44,226 bases of DNA from the NCBI GenBank assembly GCA_001701075.1, contig DAAK01000073.1, forward strand, positions 17,695 through 61,920. The letters are read 5' to 3'. Position numbers and translations under genes: made by a program. This DNA is from Bacteroidales bacterium GP3 (GTDB taxonomy: Bacteria; Bacteroidota; Bacteroidia; Bacteroidales; Muribaculaceae). Below the pieces are notes generated by a model that made no database searches, was not told the origin of the DNA, and saw nothing but the letters and a program-made list of their open reading frames with translations. Positions 32,527-41,281 of the stretch are shown here, piece after piece (within the stretch, counting starts at the first letter, position 1; each line of letters opens with the position of its first letter).

Positions 32527-33849
32527 TCACTCTTTTTCACCGTAAGTCAACTTTATGAATCCTACTGCAATAGCTCCAAATATAAGAAGCACACCGGCAG
32601 TTACAAGCATAAAGCTTTGATTGCCACCAAGGACTTTAAGGAGCACACCACCAAGGGCTGCTGCAACTATCTGTGGTAGGCAGATGGTGCCATTGAATAG
32701 ACCGAGGTAAGCTCCCATATTCTCTCCCTTCAATGAATTGGTAAGGATAGTGAAAGGAAGAGCAAGCATAGCGGCCCATGCGCAACCAATAAGCATATAG
32801 CTGATGAAGAGAAGATATTTATCTGCGAAGAAGATTGTGGAGATAAAACCGATAGCTCCAAGAAGCAGACTGACAATATAAACGGTCTTCAGGCTCTTGA
32901 ATCTTGGAATCACGACAGCCCAAAGCACTGATCCGATAGCCTGGACTGCAAAGAGTGTACCCACCCAGTTGCCGGCTTCCTGATATCCTTCTGAAGCCAC
33001 ATCATGAGTGCCCCATACGCTTCCGGCAATAGCTCCGTTGGTGTAAGTCCACATGAAGAGGAATGCTGACCAGCAGAAGAATTGCACCAGACCTACACTC
33101 CAGAATGTTGCAGGTGCTTCCTTGAGCAATTTCACGAGATTGAATTTCTCCTTCTTTTCTGTCTTGCAGGCATCAAGGCCATGGAAACGCGCATATTCGG
33201 CTGGAGGCATTTCCTTAATAGCAACAAAACTATATATAACGCACAAAATAAGCACTGCTGCTCCAATATAAAATGAGTAAGTCACTGAAGCCGGAACCAC
33301 TCCTTTAGGAGCGACATTGCTGATTCCTATTGCAGTAAGGATAATAGGAGCAAGATAACCTACAAGTGAACCAGCGTTGCAAAGGAAACTTTGTATAGAA
33401 TAAGCCAAGCCCTTCTGTTTCTCGTTGACCATGTCGCCGACAAGCATCTTAAATGGCTGCATAGCCATGTTGATAGAAGTGTCAAGAAACATCAATGCGA
33501 TAAAACCAAACACCATAGCACCGCTGACAGCAAGTCCGAAACTACCTGCATTTGGAAGTAAGCACATCACAATGACTGCTATCAAGGCTCCTAATAACAG
33601 ATATGGTAGACGACGGCCGAGACGGCACCACGTACGGTCGGAAGCAACGCCAACTATAGGTTGCACAATGATTCCCATTAGCGGCGGAAGAATCCAAAAA
33701 TAACTTAGTGAATGCGGGTCAGCACCGAGAGTTGCAAATATACGCGAGATATTAGCACTCTGCAGCGCATAGGCGATCTGGACGCCGAAGAATCCAAAAC
33801 TGAGATTCCATAATTTCCAGAAGCCAAGATCTGGTTTTTGTGTTGCCAT
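32527..33849 (-). CDS. MFS transporter, GPH/SLC45-like sugar transporter
   Basis: A 440-aa inner-membrane protein with about twelve hydrophobic segments. FGFFGVQIAYALQSANISRIF at helix 1 and the cytoplasmic loop SDRTWCRLGRRLPYLLLG are characteristic of the GPH/SLC45 branch of the MFS, which carries disaccharides such as sucrose or maltose with H+ or Na+. A long central loop (about 215-245, FHGLDACKTEKKEKFNLVKLL) divides the two six-helix halves. No glycoside hydrolase or sugar regulator lies nearby, so the substrate is not indicated by context. The gene begins about 65 bp after the DNase IV stop and runs into the ATPase gene. Confidence 0.85.
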   Translation of the reverse strand: MATQKPDLGFWKLWNLSFGFFGVQIAYALQSANISRIFATLGADPHSLSYFWILPPLMGIIVQPIVGVASDRTWCRLGRRLPYLLLGALIAVIVMCLLPNAGSFGLAVSGAMVFGFIALMFLDTSINMAMQPFKMLVGDMVNEKQKGLAYSIQSFLCNAGSLVGYLAPIILTAIGISNVAPKGVVPASVTYSFYIGAAVLILCVIYSFVAIKEMPPAEYARFHGLDACKTEKKEKFNLVKLLKEAPATFWSVGLVQFFCWSAFLFMWTYTNGAIAGSVWGTHDVASEGYQEAGNWVGTLFAVQAIGSVLWAVVIPRFKSLKTVYIVSLLLGAIGFISTIFFADKYLLFISYMLIGCAWAAMLALPFTILTNSLKGENMGAYLGLFNGTICLPQIVAAALGGVLLKVLGGNQSFMLVTAGVLLIFGAIAVGFIKLTYGEKE

Positions 33850-33914
33850 TTTCTTACTCTTTTGATGTATAAGGTTTATTATTATTGTTCTACATTATTT
33901 CCCAATATTCATAT

Positions 33915-34760
33915 TTACTTCTCTATCATTTGATATAGGAGTTTGATCTCCTCTGGCCATATCGCCGGATTCGGAGTCTCAAGAATAATGGGCATATTAT
34001 CAAATCTTGGATCATTGACAAGTTGCTTGAAGAAAGCCATTCCCAATGTGCCTTTACCAATTTCGGCATGGCGGTCTATCCTCGAACCAAGTTTTCTCAA
34101 GTCGTCGTTCAAGTGAAGAGCTCTCAGGTAATCCTTTCCTATTATATCATCAAACTCTTTCCAAGTCTTCTTATATCCTTCTTCGTCGGCCAGATCATAA
34201 CCAGCTGAATATGTATGACATGTGTCAATGCATACACCCACTCTTGTCTTATCTTCCACTTTGCTTATGATATGTGCAAGATGTTCGAAGCGGTGTCCGA
34301 GATTACTTCCCTGACCTGCTGTGGATTCAAGCACAGCAGTCACACCTGAAGTCTTTTCTAAAGTCATGTTGATTGACTCTGCAATAAGGTCAAGGCATTT
34401 TTCCTCCTCGATTTCATTGACATGGCTTCCAGGATGAAAATTAAGCATCGTAAGTCCTAATTGCTCACATCTCTGCATTTCCTCTAAAAAAGACTTTCTG
34501 CTCAGATGAAGCTTCTGGGCATCAGGACTCCCTAAATTTATCAGGAAGTTGTCGTGAGGTAATATTTGCTCTGCTTTAAATCCCCCGCGCCTGCAATTTT
34601 CCTTAAAAGCAGCAGCTTCCTCAGCGGATATAGCCTTAGAAGTCCAGCGGTTGCTGCTCCCGGTGAAAAGGGCAAAACTTTTTGCCCCTATGGCAATGGC
34701 CTCAAGGGGGGCGTTGGCAACTCCTCCTTCAGTACTTACATGAGCACCTATATATTTCAT
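33915..34760 (-). CDS. nfo: Deoxyribonuclease IV (AP endonuclease, Nfo family)
   Basis: A 281-aa zinc-dependent endonuclease IV that cuts DNA at abasic sites in base-excision repair. The ATG at 34760 gives the standard N-terminus MKYIGAHVSTEGGV; an in-frame extension upstream would run through the divergent promoter region. Metal-ligand motifs are LTMLNFHPGS, VLESTAGQGSNLG, GVCIDTCHTYSAGYD, LHLNDDLRKLGSRIDRHAEIG and PIILETPNP, all in family order. It is divergent from the RNA methyltransferase gene, with 86 bp between the starts. A TAATTTTG -7 candidate lies at 34784-34791. Confidence 0.96.
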   Translation of the reverse strand: MKYIGAHVSTEGGVANAPLEAIAIGAKSFALFTGSSNRWTSKAISAEEAAAFKENCRRGGFKAEQILPHDNFLINLGSPDAQKLHLSRKSFLEEMQRCEQLGLTMLNFHPGSHVNEIEEEKCLDLIAESINMTLEKTSGVTAVLESTAGQGSNLGHRFEHLAHIISKVEDKTRVGVCIDTCHTYSAGYDLADEEGYKKTWKEFDDIIGKDYLRALHLNDDLRKLGSRIDRHAEIGKGTLGMAFFKQLVNDPRFDNMPIILETPNPAIWPEEIKLLYQMIEK

Positions 34761-34834
34761 ACTATCATTCTCTATTATTTCTACAAAATTACTAATTTTT
34801 TCGATTTTTACCCACTTATCCCACAATTTTTTTT

Positions 34835-34842
34835 TAAATTTG
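34835..34842 (+). promoter_or_regulatory. -7 box giving a near-leaderless RNA methyltransferase mRNA
   Basis: TAAATTTG on the plus strand ends 4 bases before the ATG at 34847. A start 5-7 bases downstream of the box would fall on the ATG itself. No good -33 TTTG is seen 19-20 bases upstream. Confidence 0.4.
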
Positions 34843-34846
34843 CAGT

Positions 34847-35605
34847 ATGAACCTGTCAAAAACGAAATTAAATCTGTATTCTCGCCTCAGTTCTCGCAAG
34901 CAACGTGAGAAACTGGGACTCTTTATAGCCGAAGGTGATAAATGTGTAGCCGATACCATTCATTTTTTCACTCCGGAGGCCATCATACTGCTTGAATCTG
35001 CTAAAATAGATAAAGAATTATACAAAGATTGTCCGATTTATACTGTTTCTGACTCCGAAATGCGGGAATTGTCGCAGTTCCAGTCTCTTCCAGATATAAT
35101 GGCAATTTACCATATGCCTAAAGCACTCGAAATAGGGAAAGAAAACTTCTCAGAGGGATTGACACTCATGCTCGATGCAGTGCAGGACCCTGGTAATCTT
35201 GGCACAATTCTCCGAATTGCCTCTTGGTTTGGGGTTGAGAGAGTTGTCCTTGGTTCAGGATGTGCCGATCCCTTCAATCCAAAGGCCGTACAGTCTTCGA
35301 TGGGTGCTATTGGCATGGTCCGTATCATTCAAGCTAATTTGATTTCCATAATCAATTCGAATCCCGACATTCCCGTATGTGGCACTCTTCTTGACGGCAC
35401 AAATATCTACACAACTCCCCTGTCGCTGCCATCATTTGTAGTGATGGGAAATGAAGGAAACGGCCTGAGCGAAGAGCTTCGACGTAAAGTAAACCTCCCG
35501 CTGCTCATACCAAGTTTCGCGAAAGGTCCACACGCAGAGTCCCTCAACGTCGCAGCCGCCACAGCCATCACCGTCTCAGAATTCATGCGGCGAACCACGC
35601 CATAG
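34847..35605 (+). CDS. TrmH/SpoU family RNA 2'-O-methyltransferase
   Basis: A 252-aa SPOUT methyltransferase. The N-terminal substrate-binding part (SRKQREKLGLFIAEGDKCV) is followed by the catalytic knot domain: motif 1 LDAVQDPGNLGTILRIASWFG with the conserved Asn and Arg, motif 2 PSFVVMGNEGNGLSEEL, and motif 3 AESLNVAAATAITVSEF. It resembles RlmB/TsnR-like proteins that methylate a ribose in rRNA or tRNA; the exact target is unknown. It is alone on the plus strand, divergent from nfo and convergent with the HIT gene. Confidence 0.88.
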   Translation: MNLSKTKLNLYSRLSSRKQREKLGLFIAEGDKCVADTIHFFTPEAIILLESAKIDKELYKDCPIYTVSDSEMRELSQFQSLPDIMAIYHMPKALEIGKENFSEGLTLMLDAVQDPGNLGTILRIASWFGVERVVLGSGCADPFNPKAVQSSMGAIGMVRIIQANLISIINSNPDIPVCGTLLDGTNIYTTPLSLPSFVVMGNEGNGLSEELRRKVNLPLLIPSFAKGPHAESLNVAAATAITVSEFMRRTTP

Positions 35606-35632
35606 ATATGATCGATATGCTATAAAAAAATA

Positions 35633-35674
35633 TTGACTCCGTGAGATTTTCTTAAAACCATCTCACGGAGTCAA
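35633..35674. terminator. Terminator between the RNA methyltransferase and HIT genes
   Basis: A perfect 14-bp stem (35633-35646 TTGACTCCGTGAGA with 35661-35674 TCTCACGGAGTCAA) and a 14-base loop. On the minus strand it is followed by TATTTTTTTATAG, so it best fits the HIT operon end. The plus side has only a weak T run. Confidence 0.8.
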
Positions 35675-35698
35675 CTGATATTAATTTGCTGACGGCAT

Positions 35699-36130
35699 TT
35701 ATGCTTCAAGTGCCTTACGCATATCGTCTACCATCTTTGCATATTCCTCCTCAGAGAGATACACTTCACCTGGATTCATACGGAATGTGCCACCATAATC
35801 TGGACCATCGACATACTTTGGAGCGAGATGGAAATGCAGATGCGAAAGTTTATCGCTGTAGGCTCCATAATTTATTTTCTCAGGATGGAACACCTTGTTC
35901 ATAGCTCGTGTCACTTTGGTCACGTCTTTCATGAAAGCATTACGTTCTTCGTCAGAAAGCTCGAAAAGATCATTTACATGTCCGTTGTAAGCAACGAGGC
36001 AACGTCCATGGTAAGTTTGTTCCTTGAAAAGGAATACTCGAGATACGCTAAGAGGAGCAATCTCAATCATCAGATTGTGCAGTGTCTCATTATTAGTGCA
36101 ATAGAGACAATCTTTTGGATCACTATACAT
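35699..36130 (-). CDS. HIT family protein (nucleotide hydrolase)
   Basis: A 143-aa histidine-triad protein, last in the eight-gene run. The active-site motif is HLHFHLAP (H97, H99, H101), where the central His attacks nucleotide phosphoramides or diadenosine phosphates. A CxxC near the start (DCLYC) suggests a zinc site, as in many HIT proteins. The ATG at 36130 gives a normal HIT N-terminus, whereas a longer reading would overlap nspC. It lies 40 bp after nspC. The natural substrate is not known from sequence. Confidence 0.88.
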   Translation of the reverse strand: MYSDPKDCLYCTNNETLHNLMIEIAPLSVSRVFLFKEQTYHGRCLVAYNGHVNDLFELSDEERNAFMKDVTKVTRAMNKVFHPEKINYGAYSDKLSHLHFHLAPKYVDGPDYGGTFRMNPGEVYLSEEEYAKMVDDMRKALEA

Positions 36131-36170
36131 AGGTCTATTATTTATAGGTTTAAGCTTGATGATTAGTAAT

Positions 36171-37349
36171 TTACGACATTCGGTCGCGGTAGTCTTCATA
36201 GGTAAATTCGCGAAGGAGGATGGGGTCGCCTTGTTTGGGCTGGAGCCAGATGGAAGGGTGCTCGATACCATTGAACATGTTGGTCTTAACTGTTGTGTAA
36301 TGGTTCATGTCGCAAAGTGTCAGTATATCTCCGGCTTTCAAAGGTTTAGCAAAATCCCAGTCTCCTACAAAGTCTCCACTGAGGCATGAGTTGCCACCAA
36401 GTCGGTAAGTGTGTCGTTCTGTATCTCCGAAATGATGATCACCGGTGCGAAGGTCGGCATTCTCTTCTTCCGAAAGAGCTTCAGCAATTACTGGCTTATA
36501 GGGCATTTCCAGACAGTCCGGCATATGGCATGCGAACGATGCATCTATGATTGCTGTCTTGATGCCAGCATCCTCCACTACGTCGAGAACCTGGGTGATC
36601 AGATCACCGGTCTGCCACATAAAGGCACTTCCCGGCTCCATAATTATCTTGAGGTTTGGGTATTCCTTATGAAGATCCTTCATAAGGGAAATGAGAAAAT
36701 CAATGTCGTAGCCCTTGCGTGTCATCAAATGTCCACCTCCCATATTAAGCCACTTCACTTGAGGCAATAGATGGCCATATTGCTCTTTGAGGGCATCAAG
36801 CACTTTTGCTAAGTCATGGCTATCTGATTCGCATAATGCATGGAAATGAAGACCCTCTATTCCTTCAGGGAGTCCATTGACAAGGGCTGACGCCGACTCG
36901 CCAAACCTTGAGCCTGGAACACACGGATTGTAGATATCTGTCTCAATCACACTGCAATGCGGATTCACCCGAAGACCCGCACTTACACGCTTTTCAGGAT
37001 TAGAAGCGTTCCATTCTTCAATTTGGGACTTGAATCGATCGAATTGTGCCAAGGAATTAAAAGTGATATGCGAGCAGCCTGCAAGAAATTTAGGAAATGT
37101 CTCATCTGTATAGACTGGACAATATGCATGCACATCGTGCCCAAGATAATCAAGCGAGAGTTGCATCTCATTTAGAGAGCTGGCTGTGCTTGAATTGAAA
37201 TATCTCTTTACGATGGGAAACGTCTTCCAAAGGGCGTTGGCCTTGAAAGCCATGATTATCTTTACGTCAGCCTCTTCCTCCACTCTTCGAAGCAACTGAA
37301 GGTTGCGTTCAATCCGGTCTTCGTAGACTATATAATAAGGTGTCTTCAT
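36171..37349 (-). CDS. nspC: Carboxynorspermidine/carboxyspermidine decarboxylase
   Basis: A 392-aa PLP enzyme of the alanine racemase-like fold that makes spermidine or norspermidine from the carboxy precursor. Recognisable parts are MKTPYYIVYEDRIERNL, IMAFKANALWKTFPIV (the Lys of AFKA binds PLP), NPHCSVIETDIYNPC, GLHFHALCESDSHDL, WLNMGGGHLMT, IIMEPGSAFMW, and the C-terminal ASFACHMPDCLEMPYKP with GGNSCLSGDFVGDW. The partner carboxyspermidine dehydrogenase gene is not in the window. It follows the OmpA-like gene by 2 bp. Confidence 0.95.
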   Translation of the reverse strand: MKTPYYIVYEDRIERNLQLLRRVEEEADVKIIMAFKANALWKTFPIVKRYFNSSTASSLNEMQLSLDYLGHDVHAYCPVYTDETFPKFLAGCSHITFNSLAQFDRFKSQIEEWNASNPEKRVSAGLRVNPHCSVIETDIYNPCVPGSRFGESASALVNGLPEGIEGLHFHALCESDSHDLAKVLDALKEQYGHLLPQVKWLNMGGGHLMTRKGYDIDFLISLMKDLHKEYPNLKIIMEPGSAFMWQTGDLITQVLDVVEDAGIKTAIIDASFACHMPDCLEMPYKPVIAEALSEEENADLRTGDHHFGDTERHTYRLGGNSCLSGDFVGDWDFAKPLKAGDILTLCDMNHYTTVKTNMFNGIEHPSIWLQPKQGDPILLREFTYEDYRDRMS

Positions 37350-37351
37350 TG

Positions 37352-37993
37352 TTAAAAGTCGATTTTCCCTGTTTTCGCTTCTTCAAGCATCTTTGCACCA
37401 GGCATCAGGAATACTTCAAGACGCCGGTTTTTATCGCGGTTTTCAACGGATGTATTAGGCACAAGCGGTGCTTCATCGCCGAAAGCGTAAGAGAATGTGT
37501 ACGAAGTATCCGCCCCATGCTCATCAAACCATGCAGTGATGGCATCCACACGATCCGCTGTGATATTATCACGATACTGCAACGAACCGGTATTGTCGGT
37601 ATGCATTACGAGAAGCACACGAAACATGTCAGGATTCTTCATATATCTCTTAAGAGGATTGAGATATTTTGAAGCGTTGGAAGACAGCTCTGTCGAATTA
37701 GGAGCAAATAGTTCACTGGCTGGGATAGTAATCAGTATCACCTCCTTCTTCCTATAAGCCTCAATGTTACACTTACCATGCTTAGATGAAAGGGGGCCAT
37801 TCATAAGTTTATGTCGAGCCTCCAGATCCTGAAACTTACGTATGAGGTCAGCAGCCTTAGGTTCTTTCGATAGGTCGACCGACTTGATCATCTGCGCGAA
37901 TGTCATATCCTCAAGATTCTCCTGTGCCATTGTTGGCAAACAACAGAACCCTGATATCAGCGCTATTATGTAAAATAAACTCCGTAACTTCAT
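37352..37993 (-). CDS. OmpA-like peptidoglycan-associated protein
   Basis: A 213-aa exported protein. The ATG at 37993 starts a signal peptide (MKLRSLFYIIALISGFCCL, cleaved after MAQ). A short helical part (about 23-75) leads to a C-terminal OmpA/MotB domain (about 90-205): VILITIPASELFAPNSTELSS, then VLLVMHTDNTGSLQYRDNI, ITADRVDAITAWFDEHGAD and NRDKNRRLEVFLMP. The conserved Asp and Arg that bind diaminopimelate appear as HTDN and RRLEV. It probably anchors to peptidoglycan from the periplasm. It lies 2 bp after rimM and 2 bp before nspC. Confidence 0.85.
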   Translation of the reverse strand: MKLRSLFYIIALISGFCCLPTMAQENLEDMTFAQMIKSVDLSKEPKAADLIRKFQDLEARHKLMNGPLSSKHGKCNIEAYRKKEVILITIPASELFAPNSTELSSNASKYLNPLKRYMKNPDMFRVLLVMHTDNTGSLQYRDNITADRVDAITAWFDEHGADTSYTFSYAFGDEAPLVPNTSVENRDKNRRLEVFLMPGAKMLEEAKTGKIDF

Positions 37994-37995
37994 AA

Positions 37996-38535
37996 TCAAT
38001 TTAAATCAAGCAACCCCTCGGGAAGGCGCATTATGATGGTTTTGTTTTCCTCATCCATTTTCTCGATGAAATCCTCAGTGAGCGGAATATAGACTGTGTC
38101 TCCTTCAGGAGTCTCGACAATGAAAAGTTCATTTTCAGTATTTGTATCTATTTCCACTACCTTTCCAATCTCTCCGGAATCAATATCCATTATATTCCAT
38201 CCGATAAGATCATCATAGAGAGCATATTCCTCATCGTAGTTCTCAAGCATGAACTCCTTTAGACGATCCCTAAGCGCATATACAGTCTTGTTGACAAGAT
38301 TCCTGGCTTCAATCTCACTGTCGATTCCTGCAAACTTTACAAGATATGAGAATGTGCCTTTTGTCCTTACACTGTCTGCATAAAACGGAACGTAGATACC
38401 GTCAATGTCAAGTATTGCCGGATTCCCTTCTTCCAAATAGCCAGGATCAATGTCGAGAAGCATATTCAACTCCCCTTTCAAGGCATGGGTCTTGAGAAGT
38501 TTTCCTACAGATGTAATTTCTTCTTCCTTTATCAT
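37996..38535 (-). CDS. rimM: Ribosome maturation factor RimM
   Basis: A 179-aa RimM. The N-terminal beta-barrel domain begins with SVGKLLKTHALKGELNMLLD, the conserved VG-K-x-H-G-x-K-G-type motif of the family, and the C-terminal PRC-barrel-like domain has YALYDDLIGWNIMD and IVETPEGDTVYIPLTEDFI. It binds ribosomal protein S19 during 30S assembly. The ATG at 38535 overlaps the murA stop by one base (TGATG). The usual rpsP-rimM-trmD-rplS setting is not present; here rimM follows murA, as in other Bacteroidales. Confidence 0.93.
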   Translation of the reverse strand: MIKEEEITSVGKLLKTHALKGELNMLLDIDPGYLEEGNPAILDIDGIYVPFYADSVRTKGTFSYLVKFAGIDSEIEARNLVNKTVYALRDRLKEFMLENYDEEYALYDDLIGWNIMDIDSGEIGKVVEIDTNTENELFIVETPEGDTVYIPLTEDFIEKMDEENKTIIMRLPEGLLDLN

Positions 38536-39842
38536 CAATTTCTGAATATTTTTGCCCCAAGTGAATTAAGGCGTTCATCAATTCGTTCGTATCCCCTGTC
38601 GATCTGATCGATATTTTCAATGCGACTTGTTCCCTTAGCTGACATTGCTGCCATAAGGAGCGCTATACCGGCTCGAATATCAGGGCTTACCATTCGTGCA
38701 GCTTTCAATGAGTTAAACTTTCCGCTTCCTATTACAGCTGCCCGGTGCGGATCGCACAATATTATCCTCGCACCCATATCGATAAGCTTATCAACAAAGA
38801 AGAGTCGGCTTTCAAACATCTTCTGATGTATAAGCACACTTCCTTTAGCTTGTGTGGCTGCCACTAAGAAAATACTCAGGAGGTCAGGAGAAAGACCAGG
38901 CCATGGGGCATCGGCGATGGTCATGATTGACCCGTCGATAAATGTCTCAATTTCATATATCTCCTTTTGATTGATTACAATATCATCACCTTTGACAGAA
39001 AGGTTTATGCCAAGTCTTGCGAATGCATCTGGGATGATGCCAAGATCACGCACACCCACATTCCTTAATGTCAAGTTGCTACCTGTCATAGCAGCAATGC
39101 CGATGAAACTGCCAACCTCAATCATATCCGGCAACAACCGATGGTTTGCGCCCCATAAGGAATCAACTCCAGTAATAGTCAGCAGATTACTGCCAATGCC
39201 ATCTATCTTTGCCCCCATACGGACAAGCATACGGCAAAGCTGCTGCACATAGGGTTCGCATGCAGCATTATATATGGTGGTTTTTCCCTTTGCAAGTACA
39301 GCTGCCATCACAAGATTAGCGGTTCCAGTGACGGATGCCTCATCAAGAAGCATATACACACCATTCAGTCCCTTAGGTGCAGAAATATTGTAAACTCTTT
39401 TTGAGGAGTCATAATCAAACTTTCCGCCAAGTTTTTCAAGACCCACGAGGTGTGTATCAAGACGCCGGCGACCTATTTTGTCGCCACCAGGTTTTGGCAG
39501 TACTGCTTCTCCAAAACGTGCTACCAATGGACCTATAATCATTACCGAACCTCTTAGCGACTGAGCTTTCTTGAGGAAATCCTCCGTGTGTAGATAAGCA
39601 AGGTTGACATTGTCAGCTTGGAACTCACATGTGTGGCGGTCAATATATGAGGTCTTAACGCCGAGATGAGTCATCAGATCTACGAGATTATTCACATCAG
39701 CTATGTCAGGGAGATTTGATATAGTCACTTTCTCAGAAGTAAGAAGAGTGGCGCAAATCACCTCGAGAGCCTCGTTTTTAGCACCTTGAGGCTCGATGGA
39801 ACCTTGAAGGCGACTCCCGCCTTCCACTATGAATTCGCTCAT
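38535..39842 (-). CDS. murA: UDP-N-acetylglucosamine 1-carboxyvinyltransferase MurA, Cys-to-Asp type
   Basis: A 435-aa EPSP-synthase-fold enzyme that adds enolpyruvate to UDP-GlcNAc, the first committed step of peptidoglycan synthesis. K22-N23 in PQGAKNEAL and the LRGSVMIIGPLVARF segment are typical. The active-site loop reads PKPGGDKIGRRRLDTH, so the usual catalytic Cys (C115 in E. coli) is Asp121 (codon at 39480-39482). Asp here is known from naturally fosfomycin-resistant MurA such as that of Mycobacterium tuberculosis. The ATG at 39842 is chosen over a TTG at 39851. Gaps are 5 bp to DUF4290 and a 1-bp overlap with rimM. Confidence 0.95.
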   Translation of the reverse strand: MSEFIVEGGSRLQGSIEPQGAKNEALEVICATLLTSEKVTISNLPDIADVNNLVDLMTHLGVKTSYIDRHTCEFQADNVNLAYLHTEDFLKKAQSLRGSVMIIGPLVARFGEAVLPKPGGDKIGRRRLDTHLVGLEKLGGKFDYDSSKRVYNISAPKGLNGVYMLLDEASVTGTANLVMAAVLAKGKTTIYNAACEPYVQQLCRMLVRMGAKIDGIGSNLLTITGVDSLWGANHRLLPDMIEVGSFIGIAAMTGSNLTLRNVGVRDLGIIPDAFARLGINLSVKGDDIVINQKEIYEIETFIDGSIMTIADAPWPGLSPDLLSIFLVAATQAKGSVLIHQKMFESRLFFVDKLIDMGARIILCDPHRAAVIGSGKFNSLKAARMVSPDIRAGIALLMAAMSAKGTSRIENIDQIDRGYERIDERLNSLGAKIFRN

Positions 39843-39847
39843 ATCTG

Positions 39848-40528
39848 TCAAAAGTTTTGCTTGTTGTTTTTCTTCTTTCCCTGTTTCTGCTTCACAGGAG
39901 CCACTTCCTGATAATCATGTAGAAATATATCACCAGGCAGAAGATCTATCTTGCCATCGCTCATAAAGCAAAGATCGCGAAGCACCTTGGCATCGCTTAC
40001 ACCTTCCTTATTATGAGCGAGCATTAGTTTTTTCATGTGATTAGCAATCACCCCTATCAGATTCTGACGTTCTTCAGAATCTTCCATATCCGCTACCGTG
40101 CGGACCATATCCTGAATATGCTTTCCATAATAGCGGAAGATTATATCTCGGGAATTGCTGTAGGGTATCGGTTCTGGTATTGGATTGGCTTCATCTGCCT
40201 GAATAACTGGTACTGGAAAATCAATGTCAAGCTCGAAACGAGACATAATGTTGATATGATCCCAGATTTTCTTCTTGTCGTTTGGATCCTTCTTCAATGC
40301 AGGGAAAAGTATGGTCATTATGTCAGCAATAGCATATGCACAACGCGTACGTTCTTCACGATCCGGAATGGAAACGCAAAAATCTACAAGATTTTGGATA
40401 TTGCGTCCATATTCCGCAAGAACCAACGGCTCCATACCAGTATTGTAAGGGATCATTTTCAAGACTTCTGGCTGAACATTAGTCTCACTGATCTTTTCAG
40501 TATTCAATTCGTATGTAGTATCCTCCAT
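39848..40528 (-). CDS. DUF4290 domain protein
   Basis: A 226-aa protein of the Bacteroidetes-specific DUF4290 family, seen from MIPYNTGMEPLVLAEYGRNIQNLVDFCV and DREERTRCAYAIADIMTILFP near the start, and a second similar stretch YYGKHIQDMVRTVADMEDSEERQNLIGVIANHM at about 133-165, suggesting an internal duplication of a helical unit. The last 15 residues are lysine- and glutamine-rich (KQKQGKKKNNKQNF), as in nucleic-acid or ribosome-contacting tails. No signal peptide or membrane segment. Function is not known; it is encoded just before murA and rimM. Confidence 0.85.
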   Translation of the reverse strand: MEDTTYELNTEKISETNVQPEVLKMIPYNTGMEPLVLAEYGRNIQNLVDFCVSIPDREERTRCAYAIADIMTILFPALKKDPNDKKKIWDHINIMSRFELDIDFPVPVIQADEANPIPEPIPYSNSRDIIFRYYGKHIQDMVRTVADMEDSEERQNLIGVIANHMKKLMLAHNKEGVSDAKVLRDLCFMSDGKIDLLPGDIFLHDYQEVAPVKQKQGKKKNNKQNF

Positions 40529-40585
40529 TTTTATATGATGATTATTTTCTTATTATATTGAATTATGCATTAAATTTATGCAGTA

Positions 40586-41281
40586 TTAAAGTCCCTTTAC
40601 ATGGCTTTTCTTTGCCTCATATTCCTTGAGATATTCAGGAACGCTATAGGCTACATCAAGGAAGTCTGATTCGCGGAATGCTTTTTCAGCCAAGGCTGTC
40701 ATGTCTGATGCCTTTGGATTCACCCCATCTATCCAATGATACCTCTCGCCCTTCAATACTTCTTTTGTTTTAGCACTTCCATCTCCCATAAAATAAATGT
40801 CTCTATCTTTAGGGAGACCTGAATAACTATCTTCCGTGACAACGAGCGGTTGAGGCAACATAAGCCCATCAAGACGAAAATCATAGGCTGCAGTATAGAC
40901 CTCCATCCTACGGGCATCTATCATCGGCACGAGAATTTCATTGCCCTGCCAATCAATATTCCTGAACATAGCCTTTACAGCTATGAGTTTCAATGTTGAG
41001 ATGCCTATCAGTGGAACGTTGAGGGAAAAGCATAGACCCTTAGCCATCGAGAGACCGATTCTGAGGCCGGTGTAACTGCCGGGTCCCATGCTGACAGCTA
41101 CCGCATCTATTTTCCATTCCCGACGACGCGCCTCCTTGACACATTCATCTACATATGGTCCGATGGCCCGGGCATGGTTCATCTCCACATCATCCTCTCG
41201 GCAAAACTCCGCAAGACCCTCATGAATTAGAGCCACGCTGCAGTATTTTCCAGATGTCTCTATAGCCAGTATTGTGCTCAT
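40586..41281 (-). CDS. tsaB: tRNA threonylcarbamoyladenosine biosynthesis protein TsaB
   Basis: A 231-aa ASKHA-fold protein. ILAIETSGKYCSVAL is the first phosphate-type loop, MNHARAIGPYVDECV and VSMGPGSYTGLRIGLSMAKGL are the TsaB signatures, and IDARRMEVYTAAYD follows. It is the scaffold partner of TsaD in making t6A on tRNAs that read ANN codons. The ATG overlaps the stop of the upstream FAD-protein gene by 4 bp. The next gene, DUF4290, is 57 bp downstream with no terminator between. Confidence 0.94.
   Translation of the reverse strand: MSTILAIETSGKYCSVALIHEGLAEFCREDDVEMNHARAIGPYVDECVKEARRREWKIDAVAVSMGPGSYTGLRIGLSMAKGLCFSLNVPLIGISTLKLIAVKAMFRNIDWQGNEILVPMIDARRMEVYTAAYDFRLDGLMLPQPLVVTEDSYSGLPKDRDIYFMGDGSAKTKEVLKGERYHWIDGVNPKASDMTALAEKAFRESDFLDVAYSVPEYLKEYEAKKSHVKGL

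Noticed and set aside
39480..39482. MurA Asp as an acquired resistance mutation.
   Set aside because: The whole loop (GGDKIGRRRLD) differs from the Cys form in a coordinated way, which fits an inherited lineage type better than a point mutation.
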